DNA of 64,000 nucleotides, from the NCBI RefSeq assembly GCF_009832905.1, contig NZ_CP047135.1, positions 3,326,001-3,390,000 of the forward strand, in the 5' to 3' direction. The position numbers were made by a program, and so were the translations under genes. The notes beneath the pieces are model-generated. The model was not told where the DNA came from, made no database searches, and saw only the letters and a list, made by a program, of their open reading frames with translations. This document shows positions 54,582 through 64,000 of the stretch, piece after piece (within the stretch, counting starts at the first letter, position 1; each line of letters starts with the position of its first letter). This DNA comes from Stenotrophomonas sp. 364 (lineage in GTDB: Bacteria > Pseudomonadota > Gammaproteobacteria > Xanthomonadales > Xanthomonadaceae).

Positions 54582-55609
54582 GCCCACCGCCTCGGCAGCA
54601 GCCATGCCAGCCCGGCCAACAGCAGCGACAGCGCCAACGGCCAGGCATACCGTTCGATGCGGGGGCGCACCGCCGGCCCGGCCGACGCCACCGGCTCAAG
54701 GCGCTGCAGTTCGGCATAGATCCCCGCCAGTTCGTCGGTATTGCGCGCGCGGAATGCGCGGCCACCGGTGAGCGTGGCAATCTTCTGCAGGGTGGCTTCA
54801 TCAACAGGGTCTTCGCCCGGTGCGATCTGCACGCCGAACAGGCTGAAGCCGCCGTCGCCGCCGAAGGCCACGGTGTACACGCGTACGCCTTCGGCCTTGG
54901 CCAGTTCTGCCGCGCGCAGCGGTTCAAGCACGCCGGCGTTGCTTACGCCGTCGGTAAGCAGGATCAGCACGCGCTGCCCCTGCGGTTGTTCGCGCAGGCG
55001 TTTCACCGCCAGCGCGATCGCATCGCCGATGGCGGTTTCGCGCCCGGCCAGGCCTACGACGCTGTCGCCCAGTTGCAGGCGCACGCTGGCCAGGTCACTG
55101 GTCAGCGGGGTCAACGTGTAGGCGCGTTCGCCGAAGATCAGCAGACCGACGCGATCACCGGCACGCCGGTCGAGGAAATCCGCCAGCACGGCCTTGGCGG
55201 CCGTCAAACGATCCACCACCTGGTGCCCGAGCAGCATGTCTGCTTCGCTCATGCTGCCCGACACATCGACGGCCAGCATCATCTGTCGTCCCTGCTGCGG
55301 CGGCGTCACCGCCTCACCCAGTTGTTGCGGGCGCGCGGCAGCCACGCACAGACAGACCCAGGCCAGCCACAACACCAGCCGCCCCAGCCCCAGCGAACGC
55401 CCGCCCGCGGCCACGCCCAACGCCTGCAACTGCGCCGCCGCATAGGGCACGCGCAGGGCGGCAGCGGTGGCGCTGCGCTGTGGCCACCAGTGCATCAGCA
55501 CCGGCAACGGCAGCGCGGCCAGCATCCACGGCCAGGCCAGCGTGTCCAACCATGCCAGCCAGCTGGGCAACCAGGCAGCCCAGTGTTCGGGCATCTGCAT
55601 CGCGATCAT
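54578..55609 (-). CDS. VWA-domain membrane protein BatA
   Basis: 343 residues. The N-terminal helices (about 10-45 and 75-92) are followed by a VWA domain with a canonical MIDAS site, AVDVSGSM (Asp115, Ser117, Ser119), the Thr in GRETAIGDA and a LLTDGVSNAG segment. A C-terminal membrane helix ends PRRWA. It overlaps both neighbours by four bases. It probably binds a ligand in the periplasm and works with the MoxR ATPase. Confidence 0.88.
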   Translation of the reverse strand: MIAMQMPEHWAAWLPSWLAWLDTLAWPWMLAALPLPVLMHWWPQRSATAAALRVPYAAAQLQALGVAAGGRSLGLGRLVLWLAWVCLCVAAARPQQLGEAVTPPQQGRQMMLAVDVSGSMSEADMLLGHQVVDRLTAAKAVLADFLDRRAGDRVGLLIFGERAYTLTPLTSDLASVRLQLGDSVVGLAGRETAIGDAIALAVKRLREQPQGQRVLILLTDGVSNAGVLEPLRAAELAKAEGVRVYTVAFGGDGGFSLFGVQIAPGEDPVDEATLQKIATLTGGRAFRARNTDELAGIYAELQRLEPVASAGPAVRPRIERYAWPLALSLLLAGLAWLLPRRWA

Positions 55610-56067
55610 CGGCGACGCCCCGACATCAGCCCGAGGAAGCGCCGGCGCGCCAGCACCCGCAGCCGCGTGGCAGCCTCGGCGTCCACCTGGGGGCGGTAGC
55701 CGCCGTCCAACAGCAGCCGGCCGTCGCCATCGGAGAAGGCGCGACTGCCGGGCTCATCGAGGAATTCGAGCCAGGCGTCGCCCTGCAGCAGCTCGGCACC
55801 GGGTTGATGGGTCCGCGCGGCACGACGCAGCAGCGCGGCGATGGCAGCCACTTCATCCATCCGGGTGGTCGCCTGCGCCACGCCATCGTCGAACAATCGC
55901 ATCCACCGTTGTTCACGGCGACGGCGACGCGCACGCCACCACCACAGCAGCGCGACCACACCCAGCAGTGCCGCCAGCACCAGCCACCAGCCCGGGGCCG
56001 GTGGCCACCACGGCGGTGACGGCGGCACGTGCACGTCGCGCAGCGGCAGACTGCTGGCCGCGCTCAT
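55606..56067 (-). CDS. DUF4381-family small membrane protein
   Basis: 153 residues. A short Pro/Trp-rich N-terminus (PPSPPWWPPAPGWW) leads into one membrane helix (about 25-45), and a basic linker RARRRRRE follows. A helical cytosolic domain then has LLRRAARTHQPGAELLQGDAWLEFLD (in parts), the signature of DUF4381. It is found between DUF58 and VWA genes in MoxR operons. It overlaps both neighbours by four bases. Confidence 0.85.
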   Translation of the reverse strand: MSAASSLPLRDVHVPPSPPWWPPAPGWWLVLAALLGVVALLWWWRARRRRREQRWMRLFDDGVAQATTRMDEVAAIAALLRRAARTHQPGAELLQGDAWLEFLDEPGSRAFSDGDGRLLLDGGYRPQVDAEAATRLRVLARRRFLGLMSGRRR

Positions 56068-56990
56068 GCCACCACCGCCGAGGGCATCGGGGTCAACCAG
56101 CAGTCGCTGACGTCATCGGTGGCCACCACATGCACCTGGATGCGGCGCGACGACAGCTGCTTCTGCAGTGTCTCCAGCGGGGCCACGAAGCGCGTGCGCC
56201 AGTGCTCGCGGACATTCGCGCGGTCCAAGTCGAGCGTCACGCGGCGCCCCTGCGACAGGAACGCCAGCGGTGCCGCCGGAGGGGCCAGCTCAAGCGGATC
56301 CACCAGCAGCATCACCACCACTTCGTGGTGCATCGCCAGCGCGGTCCACCGTGCAACGCTGATGGCCGCGGCCTGGCCGGGGTCGGCCAACACCACCACG
56401 CGCGCGCCCGGCCGCAGCAGGCGGGCGGCATGTTCCAGTGCACGGTCCAGCCCGGCATCGTCGGAAGGCGGTTCGGCGTACCAGCGGGTCAAGGCATCCA
56501 GCACGCGCAGGACGCCCCGGGTGCCACCGGCAGGCGGCACTGGCGCTTCAACCGCACTGCCGCGCAGTGCACCCAGGCGATCGCCCTGGCGCTGCGCCAG
56601 CCAGGCGGCAATCGCGCCGACGCGCGCGGCCTGCACCGACTTGAAGCGCACCCGCGTGCCGAAATACAGCACCGGGTCGGTGTCGGCCACCAGCAGGGTC
56701 AGGCGCTCGCGCTCGGCCTGGAACAACTTGGTATGGGCGCGCCCGGTGCGGGCGGTGACCCGCCAGTCGATGTGGCGTGCGTCGTCGCCCGCCACGTATT
56801 CGCGCGACTCGGCGTATTCCATGCCGCGCCCCCGCATCGGCGCGGGCGCGCTGCCGGCATGGCCAAGCCGACCCCGCCGGGCCGGCGCCAACCGGTGCGC
56901 ATTGCGCCGCAAGGCGACCAGTTCGGCCAGGCTGGGGCGCAGGCCGTCGCCCATGGTCGTGCCTGCCGCGCTGTCCACGTTGGATTCCAT
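56064..56990 (-). CDS. DUF58-domain protein
   Basis: 308 residues. The signature GRGMEYAESREYVAGDDARHIDWRVTARTG (in parts, about 60-95) and HTKLFQAERE mark DUF58. The following half has the fold of a vWA-like domain with LLVADTDP. There is no signal peptide. It sits between MoxR (5 bases upstream) and DUF4381 (overlap). Members of this operon type are thought to assemble or mature membrane or metal complexes. Confidence 0.9.
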   Translation of the reverse strand: MESNVDSAAGTTMGDGLRPSLAELVALRRNAHRLAPARRGRLGHAGSAPAPMRGRGMEYAESREYVAGDDARHIDWRVTARTGRAHTKLFQAERERLTLLVADTDPVLYFGTRVRFKSVQAARVGAIAAWLAQRQGDRLGALRGSAVEAPVPPAGGTRGVLRVLDALTRWYAEPPSDDAGLDRALEHAARLLRPGARVVVLADPGQAAAISVARWTALAMHHEVVVMLLVDPLELAPPAAPLAFLSQGRRVTLDLDRANVREHWRTRFVAPLETLQKQLSSRRIQVHVVATDDVSDCWLTPMPSAVVA

Positions 56991-56995
56991 GGGGA

Positions 56996-58033
56996 TCAGG
57001 GTGCCGGTACGCGCGCCAGCAGTTCGGCCACCAGGCGGTCGCCGTCCCAGCCTTCGGCGGTGGCTTCGTAGCTGGGCAGCACGCGGTGCCGCAGCACGTC
57101 CGGGGCCACGCTGCGCACGTCATCGGGGGTGACGAAGTCGCGGCCGGCAAGCCAGGCACGCGCACGCGCGCAGCGCTCCAGCGCAATCGAGCCACGCGGG
57201 CTGGCGCCCCAGGCGATGCGACGGGCCAGCGCCGGGTCGTAACGGGCGGCGTCGCGGGAGGCCAGCACGATTTCGATCAGATAGCGCTCCAATGCCGGCG
57301 CCATGTGCAGCGACAGCACCGCCTTGCGGGCGTCGAACACATCCTGCAGCGGCATCCGCGCCGGGGCCGGCGGCGGCGTGCCCAGGGCGTCGCGCGCACG
57401 CTCGCGCGCCAGGCGAAGGATCTCCGCTTCGGCATCGGAGTCGGGATAGCCAATGCGCACATGCATCAGGAAACGGTCCAGCTGCGCTTCGGGCAGCGGG
57501 AAGGTGCCTTCCTGCTCGATCGGGTTCTGCGTGGCCATCACCAGGAACAACGCCGGCAGCGCGTAGGTGTGCCGGCCGACGGTGACCTGCCGCTCGCCCA
57601 TCGCCTCCAGCAGCGCCGACTGCACCTTGGCCGGGGCGCGGTTGATTTCGTCGGCCAGCAGGATCGGGTGGAAGATCGGCCCCGGCACGAACTCGAAGCG
57701 GCCCTCCTGCGGGCGCCAGATCTCGGTGCCGGTCAGATCGGCCGGCAACAGGTCCGGGGTGAACTGCACGCGTGAGAAGTCCGCCTCCAGGCGCGCGGCC
57801 AGCGCGCGGATGGCGGTGGTCTTGGCCAGCCCCGGGGCGCCTTCGACCAGCAGGTGGCCATCGGCCAGCAAGGCGGTCAGGAGCCGATCGACCAGCGCCG
57901 CCTGGCCGACGATCTCGCCGGCCAGTGCATCGCGCAGGGCGCGGAAGCCGTCGTGCAGGCGAGAGACCTCGCGTTCGACCGACGGCGTGACGGCCCCGGG
58001 GAGCGCATCGGGAAGTGGGGGAATGGAATTCAT
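56996..58033 (-). CDS. MoxR-family AAA+ ATPase
   Basis: 345 residues from the ATG at 58033. The Walker A variant GAPGLAKTT is at about 62-70. Walker B is LLADEINRAP. The sensor segment ATQNPIEQEGTFPLPEAQLDRF (in parts) and the C-terminal lid are present. MoxR ATPases act as chaperones with VWA partners. It is the first gene of a six-gene operon (moxR, DUF58, DUF4381, batA, VWA-TPR, batD) in which most junctions overlap. No strong ribosome site precedes the start. Confidence 0.92.
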   Translation of the reverse strand: MNSIPPLPDALPGAVTPSVEREVSRLHDGFRALRDALAGEIVGQAALVDRLLTALLADGHLLVEGAPGLAKTTAIRALAARLEADFSRVQFTPDLLPADLTGTEIWRPQEGRFEFVPGPIFHPILLADEINRAPAKVQSALLEAMGERQVTVGRHTYALPALFLVMATQNPIEQEGTFPLPEAQLDRFLMHVRIGYPDSDAEAEILRLARERARDALGTPPPAPARMPLQDVFDARKAVLSLHMAPALERYLIEIVLASRDAARYDPALARRIAWGASPRGSIALERCARARAWLAGRDFVTPDDVRSVAPDVLRHRVLPSYEATAEGWDGDRLVAELLARVPAP

Positions 58034-58219
58034 GGAGACTAGGACCAGCGCCAGGGAAATCGGTTCCCCACTATCATCGCAGCCTGCTGCTGCGCCTGCA
58101 TCAAGGCGGGATGAACAGGAATCGCGCGCATGCAAGCGCTGCAGGATGCGGCCATCGACGCGCGCTCAGCGGGCGAAGACCTGGGTGGGAGAGCCCCGTT
58201 GGGCTCGCCGCCAAACGCA

Positions 58220-58244
58220 GAAGGGCCGCCCAGGGCGGCCCTTC
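58220..58244 (-). terminator. Terminator of the pil operon after pilQ
   Basis: GAAGGGCCGCC (58220-58230) and GGCGGCCCTTC (58234-58244) are perfect 11-bp complements over a 3-base loop, 24 bases after the pilQ stop. On the minus strand it is followed by TGCGTTT. Confidence 0.75.
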
Positions 58245-58268
58245 AACACGCATCAGCGCGGCAGGGAA

Positions 58269-60272
58269 TCAGTCGGCGCGCTTTGCAACCCGCAGTACCT
58301 TCGGGGTCACGAAGACCAACAGCTCGGCCTTGTCCTTGTTGCGGCTACGCTTCTTGAACAGGTTGCCCAGGAACGGCACGTCGCCCAGGAACGGCACCTT
58401 GTTGATGCTGTTGCGGTCGGTGAACTCGTACACGCCACCGATGACGACGGTCTGGCCGTCCTCCACCAGCACGGCCGTGTTCACTTCACGGCGATTGATC
58501 GTCGGCACTTCACCGTACCCCTGCAGACGGATGTAGCTCTCGACTTCATCCTTCTTGACCGACATGTTCAGGAACACGCGGTTGTCGTTGGTGATGGTCG
58601 GGGTGACCTTCAACTCCAGCACCACTTCCTTGAACTGCACGTTGGGCGTTGCGGCACCACCGCTGCCGCCACCGGTGATGGTGACGTAGGCGATTTCCTT
58701 ACCCTGCTTGATCAGTGCTTCGCGCTGGTTGGTGGTCACCACGCGCGGGTTGGAGATCAATTCGCCACGCGACTCCTGCTGCATGGCGGACAACTCCACG
58801 TCCAGCAGGTAACCGGCGTTGAGGATCGACAGTGCCAACGAACCCGGGTTGGAGGCGGCCGCGACGGGCAGGTTCCAGTTGAGGTTGCTGCCGCTCAGCG
58901 TGTTCGGCGTCCGCACGGGTATTGCGCCCGTGCGGCCACCGGCCTCCCATGCCGCCACGTCGCGGGCGTACTGGGTGGCATTGGTGGAATTGCTGGTGGC
59001 GTTGGCGTGGTTCTGTTCAACGTTGCCACCGAAGTACACGTTGTCGCGCGCACCGCTGATACCGAACTTGGCACCCAGCTCCCGGGCAAACGAATCGGTG
59101 GCGATGACGATGCGGCTTTCGATCAATACCTGGTCGACCGGGCGGTCGATCACGTTGATCAGCTCGCGCATGCGCGCCAGCTTCTTCGGAATGTCGCTGA
59201 TCATCAGCGTATTGGTGCGCTCGTCGGCAACGATGCGCCCCCGCGAGGACAGGAAGCCGCTGTCTTCCTGCGAACTGCTGCCGCTGCCACCACCGCTGCC
59301 ACCGCTGTTGCCGCCGATGCCCTTGGCTTCGGTCAGCGCTTTGAAGATCTGCGCGGCGTTGTGGTAGTTGATCTGGATGTAATCGGTGACCAGGTCTTCG
59401 CGGTTCTCGATCGCGATCCGTGCGTCTTCCTTGTCCTGCTCGAACTTGGCCAGTTCCGGCTGCGGGGCGACCCACACCACGCCGCCTTCGCGACGCTTGT
59501 CCAGGCCCTTGGCGCGCAGCACGATGTCCAGCGCCTGGTCCCACGGCACGTTGACCAGACGCAGGGTGACGTTGCCTTCAACGCTGTCGGAGGCCACCAC
59601 GTTCAGGTTGGACTCTTCGGCGATCAACTGCAGCACCGTGCGCACCGGCACGTCCTGGAAGTTGAAGGTCACCGGCTTGCCGCTGTACCCGCGCTGGGCA
59701 ATGGCGGTGGCCGCCTGGGTCACGGTGGTGGCATTGATCGCGCCGGTGGCCGGGGCCTCCTTGCGCGGGCTGATCTCCACCACATACTCGTTGCCGGTCT
59801 GATAGGCCAGCGACTCGAACGCGGTATTGGTGTTGAGCACCAGCTGGGTGCCGCCGCCGTAGGGCTTGGGATCGATGCGCTGCACCGGCGTGGCGAAATC
59901 GACCACGTTGATCGACTTCTGCAGGTTCTCCGGCAGGCGTACGTTGCCGACGTCGATCACCACGTTGTTGCCCTGGGTGCGCAGGTCCGGGCTGGCGCCC
60001 TTGCCGTCGAACTGCAGGATCAACCGCCCGGCGCCGTCGTCACCGCGCTTGAAATCGATCTTGGATACCGACAGCGAAGCCGGCGCGGTGATCGGCGCGG
60101 CGCTGGCGGCAGGCTGCGGAGCCGCTGCGGCGGGCGTGGCCGCCAACAGCGTGCCATTGGCCACCATGAGCGCGACTCCCAGCGCGCACAGGTGGATCAG
60201 CTTCGGGCGCCTGTCGGGACGCTGCCGCATGGCATTGGAAAAGGTCATCGTGCTATCCCCGTAATCATTCAT
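58269..60272 (-). CDS. pilQ: Type IV pilus secretin PilQ
   Basis: 667 residues from the ATG at 60272 (ATGA overlap with pilP). A long N-terminal signal peptide is followed by one AMIN domain (about 65-150), an N0 domain (about 195-260: PVTFNFQDVPVRTVLQLIAEE in parts), an N1 domain with a Gly/Ser-rich loop (about 320-335), and the secretin domain (about 400-660), which has VPFLGDVPFLGNLFKKR. It forms the outer-membrane pore for type IV pili. Only one AMIN domain is visible, as in shorter secretins. It is the last gene of pilMNOPQ. Confidence 0.96.
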   Translation of the reverse strand: MNDYGDSTMTFSNAMRQRPDRRPKLIHLCALGVALMVANGTLLAATPAAAAPQPAASAAPITAPASLSVSKIDFKRGDDGAGRLILQFDGKGASPDLRTQGNNVVIDVGNVRLPENLQKSINVVDFATPVQRIDPKPYGGGTQLVLNTNTAFESLAYQTGNEYVVEISPRKEAPATGAINATTVTQAATAIAQRGYSGKPVTFNFQDVPVRTVLQLIAEESNLNVVASDSVEGNVTLRLVNVPWDQALDIVLRAKGLDKRREGGVVWVAPQPELAKFEQDKEDARIAIENREDLVTDYIQINYHNAAQIFKALTEAKGIGGNSGGSGGGSGSSSQEDSGFLSSRGRIVADERTNTLMISDIPKKLARMRELINVIDRPVDQVLIESRIVIATDSFARELGAKFGISGARDNVYFGGNVEQNHANATSNSTNATQYARDVAAWEAGGRTGAIPVRTPNTLSGSNLNWNLPVAAASNPGSLALSILNAGYLLDVELSAMQQESRGELISNPRVVTTNQREALIKQGKEIAYVTITGGGSGGAATPNVQFKEVVLELKVTPTITNDNRVFLNMSVKKDEVESYIRLQGYGEVPTINRREVNTAVLVEDGQTVVIGGVYEFTDRNSINKVPFLGDVPFLGNLFKKRSRNKDKAELLVFVTPKVLRVAKRAD

Positions 60273-60802
60273 TGATCTTCAAGCGCAAGCGATGCAGGCC
60301 GTTCCAGCCAGCCGCCCGCGCCATCCGGCACCAGTTCAATCAGTTCGATCCGGTCTTCGAAGACCCCGGTCACCCGGCCGTCGCTCTGCCCCAGATAGAC
60401 GCCCGGACGCACCCGATAGGTGACCTTGTCCGGCGCCATCACCAGTGCGACCAGCCCGCCGCCCCGGCCGAGCGAACCCACCATGTCCAAGGCATCCAGC
60501 GGGAAGGCTTCCAGCGGTTCCTTGCGACGGTTCGGGTCCGGACGCAGCCCCGACCCGCCCTGCGGATTGGTCCAGGCATCGGTGAACGGATCCCGCATCC
60601 CCTGCGCGGAATACTCGAACGTTTCGAACTGCTGCATCACCGGCAGTGGCTCAAGCGGGGGCGCCGGGCGCGCACGCACGTCCTCCACCCACTTTTCCAG
60701 GTTCGGCGCATCGCCCGGGGTACTGCTTATCCCGCGTGCGCAACCGGCCAGCAGTGCCAGCACCAGCAACCCGCATACCCGTGCGGTCATCCCCAGGCTC
60801 AT
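60269..60802 (-). CDS. pilP: Type IV pilus assembly lipoprotein PilP
   Basis: 177 residues. The lipobox LLAGC puts the lipidated Cys at position 21. A flexible Pro-rich region (to about 75, with the FEYSAQGMRDPF motif conserved in PilP) leads to the C-terminal beta domain containing LDALDMVGSLGRGG and the ALVMAPDKVTYRVRPG strand. PilP links the PilMNO inner-membrane platform to the PilQ secretin. It overlaps pilO and pilQ by four bases each. Confidence 0.95.
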   Translation of the reverse strand: MSLGMTARVCGLLVLALLAGCARGISSTPGDAPNLEKWVEDVRARPAPPLEPLPVMQQFETFEYSAQGMRDPFTDAWTNPQGGSGLRPDPNRRKEPLEAFPLDALDMVGSLGRGGGLVALVMAPDKVTYRVRPGVYLGQSDGRVTGVFEDRIELIELVPDGAGGWLERPASLALEDQ

Positions 60803-61473
60803 GGCGTGCCTCCGGGCTTGGCGGTCTTGTCGGCGGCAGCCGCCTTTTCCTGCGCTTCCATTTCCAGCTCGTCCAGGTAACGGTAAGTCTTGACCGTGCC
60901 GGACAGCTCCAGCGCACCGCTGCGCGCGGTGATGCCGGTCTTGGGATCCTTCGGCTTCAGGTTGATGTCGTGCATGGTCAGGATGACCACGCGCGGCAGC
61001 GAGGCCACGCCACTGACGAACGCACCGAACTGGTGGTAGCTGCCCACCATGCGCAGGGCGATCGGCTTTTCGGCGTAGAACTCCTTGGGCTGCTCGGCAC
61101 CGGGCTGGAACAGCTCATTGACCAGGCCACTGGACAACGCGGTCTGCGAGATGTCGATGATCAGGTCCGGCATTTCGGTCTTGCTGGGCAGCTGGCGCAG
61201 CATCTGCTGCAGCACCTGCTCCATCTGGGCCAGCTGCTGCTTGAGCGGCGCCAGGTTGACCGCACGCCCCTGCTCCTTGACGAACTCTTCCCGCAGGCTG
61301 CTTTCGGTGTTTTCCAGCGAGGCCAGCTCTTCACGCTTGCCGCTGATCAGGGCGAACCACGCCAGGAACACGATCAACAGCGAGAGCAGCGCGCAGAACA
61401 CCACTTTGGCCTGTTGCGGCCAGTTGCCGATGTTGTTGAAGTCCAGCTCTTTGAGATTCATCTTCTGGCTCAT
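60799..61473 (-). CDS. pilO: Type IV pilus assembly protein PilO
   Basis: 224 residues. A short cytosolic N-terminus (MSQKMNLKELDFNNIGNWP) is followed by one membrane helix (about 24-46) and a coiled-coil stretch (about 50-95). The periplasmic ferredoxin-like domain then has GSYHQFGAFVSGVASLPRVV (in parts) and the ALELSGTVKTYRYL strand. It dimerises with PilN in the alignment complex. It overlaps pilN and pilP by four bases each. The Lys/Ala-rich C-terminus ends KTAKPGGTP. Confidence 0.95.
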   Translation of the reverse strand: MSQKMNLKELDFNNIGNWPQQAKVVFCALLSLLIVFLAWFALISGKREELASLENTESSLREEFVKEQGRAVNLAPLKQQLAQMEQVLQQMLRQLPSKTEMPDLIIDISQTALSSGLVNELFQPGAEQPKEFYAEKPIALRMVGSYHQFGAFVSGVASLPRVVILTMHDINLKPKDPKTGITARSGALELSGTVKTYRYLDELEMEAQEKAAAADKTAKPGGTP

Positions 61474-62302
61474 GCGCCCCCCTTCTGCGGCGTACTGGAC
61501 GCCGCCGGTTGTGCAGGCGCGGCGGGCGGTGCGATGCGGCTGCCCGACGGCTTGGCCGGCTCGGCGGCCGGCGCCGTGGCAGGCGCAGCAGCGGGCGGGG
61601 CCGAGGTCGGCGCGGGACCGGGCGACAGCGGGGCCACCGGCGCGGCGGCCGGGTCAGCCGGGACGGTGGCGGCATCGGCCGGCACCACCACGCTGCCATC
61701 GGCATTGATCCCGTTCACCGGCTCGCTCTGGGCCGGCAGGGTGACCTTGACCTCGAACATGTACGGCAAGGCGCTGATGTCACTCAGGGTGGTCGGCCCG
61801 TCCTTGCCGGGCTCGGGCTTCTTGGCCTCGATCACCGACAGTTCCGGCTTGCTCATCCAGCCCGAACTTTCCAGGTTGCGCATGTAGGCGCTGACCCGGG
61901 CGTTGGACTGGGTGCGCCCTTCCAGGGTGAGGATGTCGCCTTCCTGCTTGAGCGAGGTCAACACCACGCCATCGGGAATGGTGCGCACCAGCGCATCGAA
62001 CAGGTGGACCATCTGCGAGCGCTTGGCCTGCAGTTCCTCGATCACCTTCTTGCGCGCCAGCAGGCGGTCCTTCTGGCGATCCAGGCGGTCGATCTCCTTG
62101 TTCTGCTCCTTGACCTTGGCGATCTCGGTCTGCAGGAAGGCATTGCGCTCGCCCTGCCCGCTGACCTGCCGGTCGTAGTAGAACCAGATCAACAGCGACA
62201 GCAGCACGCCGCCGATGGCCGCCACCCCGAGCATGCCGTAGAAGTCACGCTGGCGTTGCTTGCGCCGCTCGGCGCGCCACGGCAATAGATTGATTCTTGC
62301 CA

Positions 62303-62303
<1 letters not shown>
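61470..62303 (-). CDS. pilN: Type IV pilus assembly protein PilN
   Basis: 277 residues. The conserved MARINLLPWRAERRKQRQRDF opening (in parts) binds PilM. A membrane helix (about 25-45) and a coiled coil (about 50-90) are followed by the periplasmic domain. The C-terminal 75 residues (about 203-277) are Ala/Pro-rich and look unstructured, so the protein is longer than the ~200-residue PilN of many Pseudomonas. Start and stop overlap pilM and pilO. Confidence 0.95.
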
Positions 62304-63442
<1,139 letters not shown>

Positions 63443-63449
63443 TCACGCA

Positions 63450-63477
63450 GTGAAACGTGCAGTACCGCACGTTTCAC
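63450..63477. promoter_or_regulatory. Perfect 11-bp dyad between pilM and mrcA
   Basis: GTGAAACGTGC (63450-63460) and GCACGTTTCAC (63467-63477) are exact complements with a 6-base spacer. Symmetry of this length close to two divergent promoters suggests a repressor or activator site. It is not parS-like, since the half-sites face outward relative to the ParB consensus. Confidence 0.6.
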
Positions 63478-63585
63478 GGCTCCCCAGACGGTCGTCGATC
63501 TGCGCTCCCCGGGAACAACCCCAGCCGTTCCCTTGCGTAATCTATACTCTGCGGCCACGAAATTCGCAATCGGAATCTGTCACTG

Positions 63586-64000
63586 ATGACACGCTTTCGC
63601 CGCTGGCTGCGCTGGTTGCTGGTCGCCATCCTGGTCCTGGGCCTGATCGGCGCCGCCGTCGCAGGTGGCCTGTACTACGCCATTTCCTCCAAGCTCCCGG
63701 ACGTGCAGACCCTGCGCGACATCGAGATGCAGGAGCCCATGTACGTGTATGCCAGCGATGGCAAGCTGATGGCCGTCTTCGGCGAGTCGCGGCGCGTACC
63801 GATCACCATGAAGGAGGTCCCGGAACGTCTCAAGCAGGCCTTCCTGGCTACCGAGGACGCCCGCTTCTACGAGCATGGCGGGGTGGACTACAAGGGCATC
63901 GGCCGCGCGGTCTGGCTGCTGGCCACCACCAACGACAAGCGCGTGCCGGGGGGGTCCACCATCACCCAGCAGGTGGCCCGGCAGTTCTTCCTGAGCTCGG
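63586..64000 (+). CDS. mrcA: Penicillin-binding protein 1A (class A PBP), N-terminal part
   Basis: The first 138 residues are visible; the gene continues beyond the window. A cytosolic tail and one membrane helix (about 9-31) are followed by the glycosyltransferase domain with [12 protein letters not shown] (catalytic Glu90) and GGSTITQQ (122-129), both motifs of glycosyltransferase family 51. It polymerises and cross-links peptidoglycan. A TATACT -10-like hexamer lies at 63543-63548. The gene is divergent from pilMNOPQ, the usual arrangement in gammaproteobacteria. Confidence 0.93.
   Translation, partial: MTRFRRWLRWLLVAILVLGLIGAAVAGGLYYAISSKLPDVQTLRDIEMQEPMYVYASDGKLMAVFGESRRVPITMKEVPERLKQAFLATEDARFYEHGGVDYKGIGRAVWLLATTNDKRVPGGSTITQQVARQFFLSS

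Noticed and set aside
57567..60275. Plus-strand open frame (about 900 codons) opposite moxR and pilQ
   Set aside because: Both genes on the other strand are complete and recognisable. The frame crosses two unrelated genes and has no start signal.
63450..63477. The GTGAAAC/GTTTCAC dyad considered as a parS (ParB) site
   Set aside because: The ParB consensus has TGTTTCAC followed directly by GTGAAACA. Here the half-sites face outward with a 6-base gap.

Overview
The window is chromosomal DNA of a high-GC gammaproteobacterium, most likely a Stenotrophomonas or close Xanthomonadaceae relative. This is inferred from three things: the gene order mrcA/pilMNOPQ; lower-glycolysis genes (aldolase, pyk, pgk, gap) on one strand with tkt nearby; and many short palindromes that begin with GTAG, the hallmark of the GTAG-type REP (SMAG) repeats known from Stenotrophomonas maltophilia. 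No rRNA, tRNA, CRISPR array, transposase, integrase or prophage gene was seen. Almost everything looks like core genome.

Layout. 1-947: 5' part of a GDSL autotransporter esterase. 1148-4812: thiS-thiG-trmB and an SLC13/RCK transporter. 4843-8594: Rieske protein, small membrane protein, FAH-family hydrolase, mscL and a secreted M28 peptidase. 8639-14058: two AGCS amino-acid/Na+ symporters, one behind an outer-membrane barrel gene and one overlapping a SpoU methyltransferase gene. 14385-18583: RND efflux pair. 19052-21689: copper-type TonB receptor with a His/Met-rich DUF2946 protein. 21930-24920: CysB-like regulator divergent from cysK, then a macrodomain protein. 24981-27942: a duplicated cysteine-rich secreted protein, an orphan membrane-anchored protein and a short M1 peptidase. 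28265-38844: class I aldolase, pyk, HAD phosphatase, pgk, a DUF3999/DUF2339 pair and gap. 39044-42538: ompW behind a perfect FNR/Anr box, an aspartate/glutamate racemase, S1/P1 nuclease and an MBL hydrolase. 42661-44820: a BlaI repressor / M56-TonB fusion / lipoprotein cassette with its own operator. 44936-51096: flavin reductase, acetyl-CoA hydrolase/transferase, transketolase and a dicarboxylate/amino-acid symporter. 51163-58033: a six-gene MoxR-DUF58-DUF4381-VWA-VWA/TPR-BatD operon with overlapping genes. 58269-63361: pilMNOPQ. 63586 to the end: start of mrcA.

The intergenic DNA is the least ordinary part. Three related inverted-repeat elements (33150-33239, 33428-33536, 39820-39919) share a core that ends in a small hairpin with a two-base loop. 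Each carries outer arms that are perfectly self-complementary within a copy but unrelated between copies. A fourth long hairpin with a different core lies at 28058-28182. GTAG repeats sit next to many genes and twice supply the TAG stop codon of the adjacent gene. Clear regulatory dyads lie before blaI (44828-44859), before ompW (38971-38984) and between pilM and mrcA (63450-63477).

Limits: everything was read by eye, with no database search. Start codons were picked from Shine-Dalgarno sequences, signal peptides and overlaps. Family names rest on recognised motifs.
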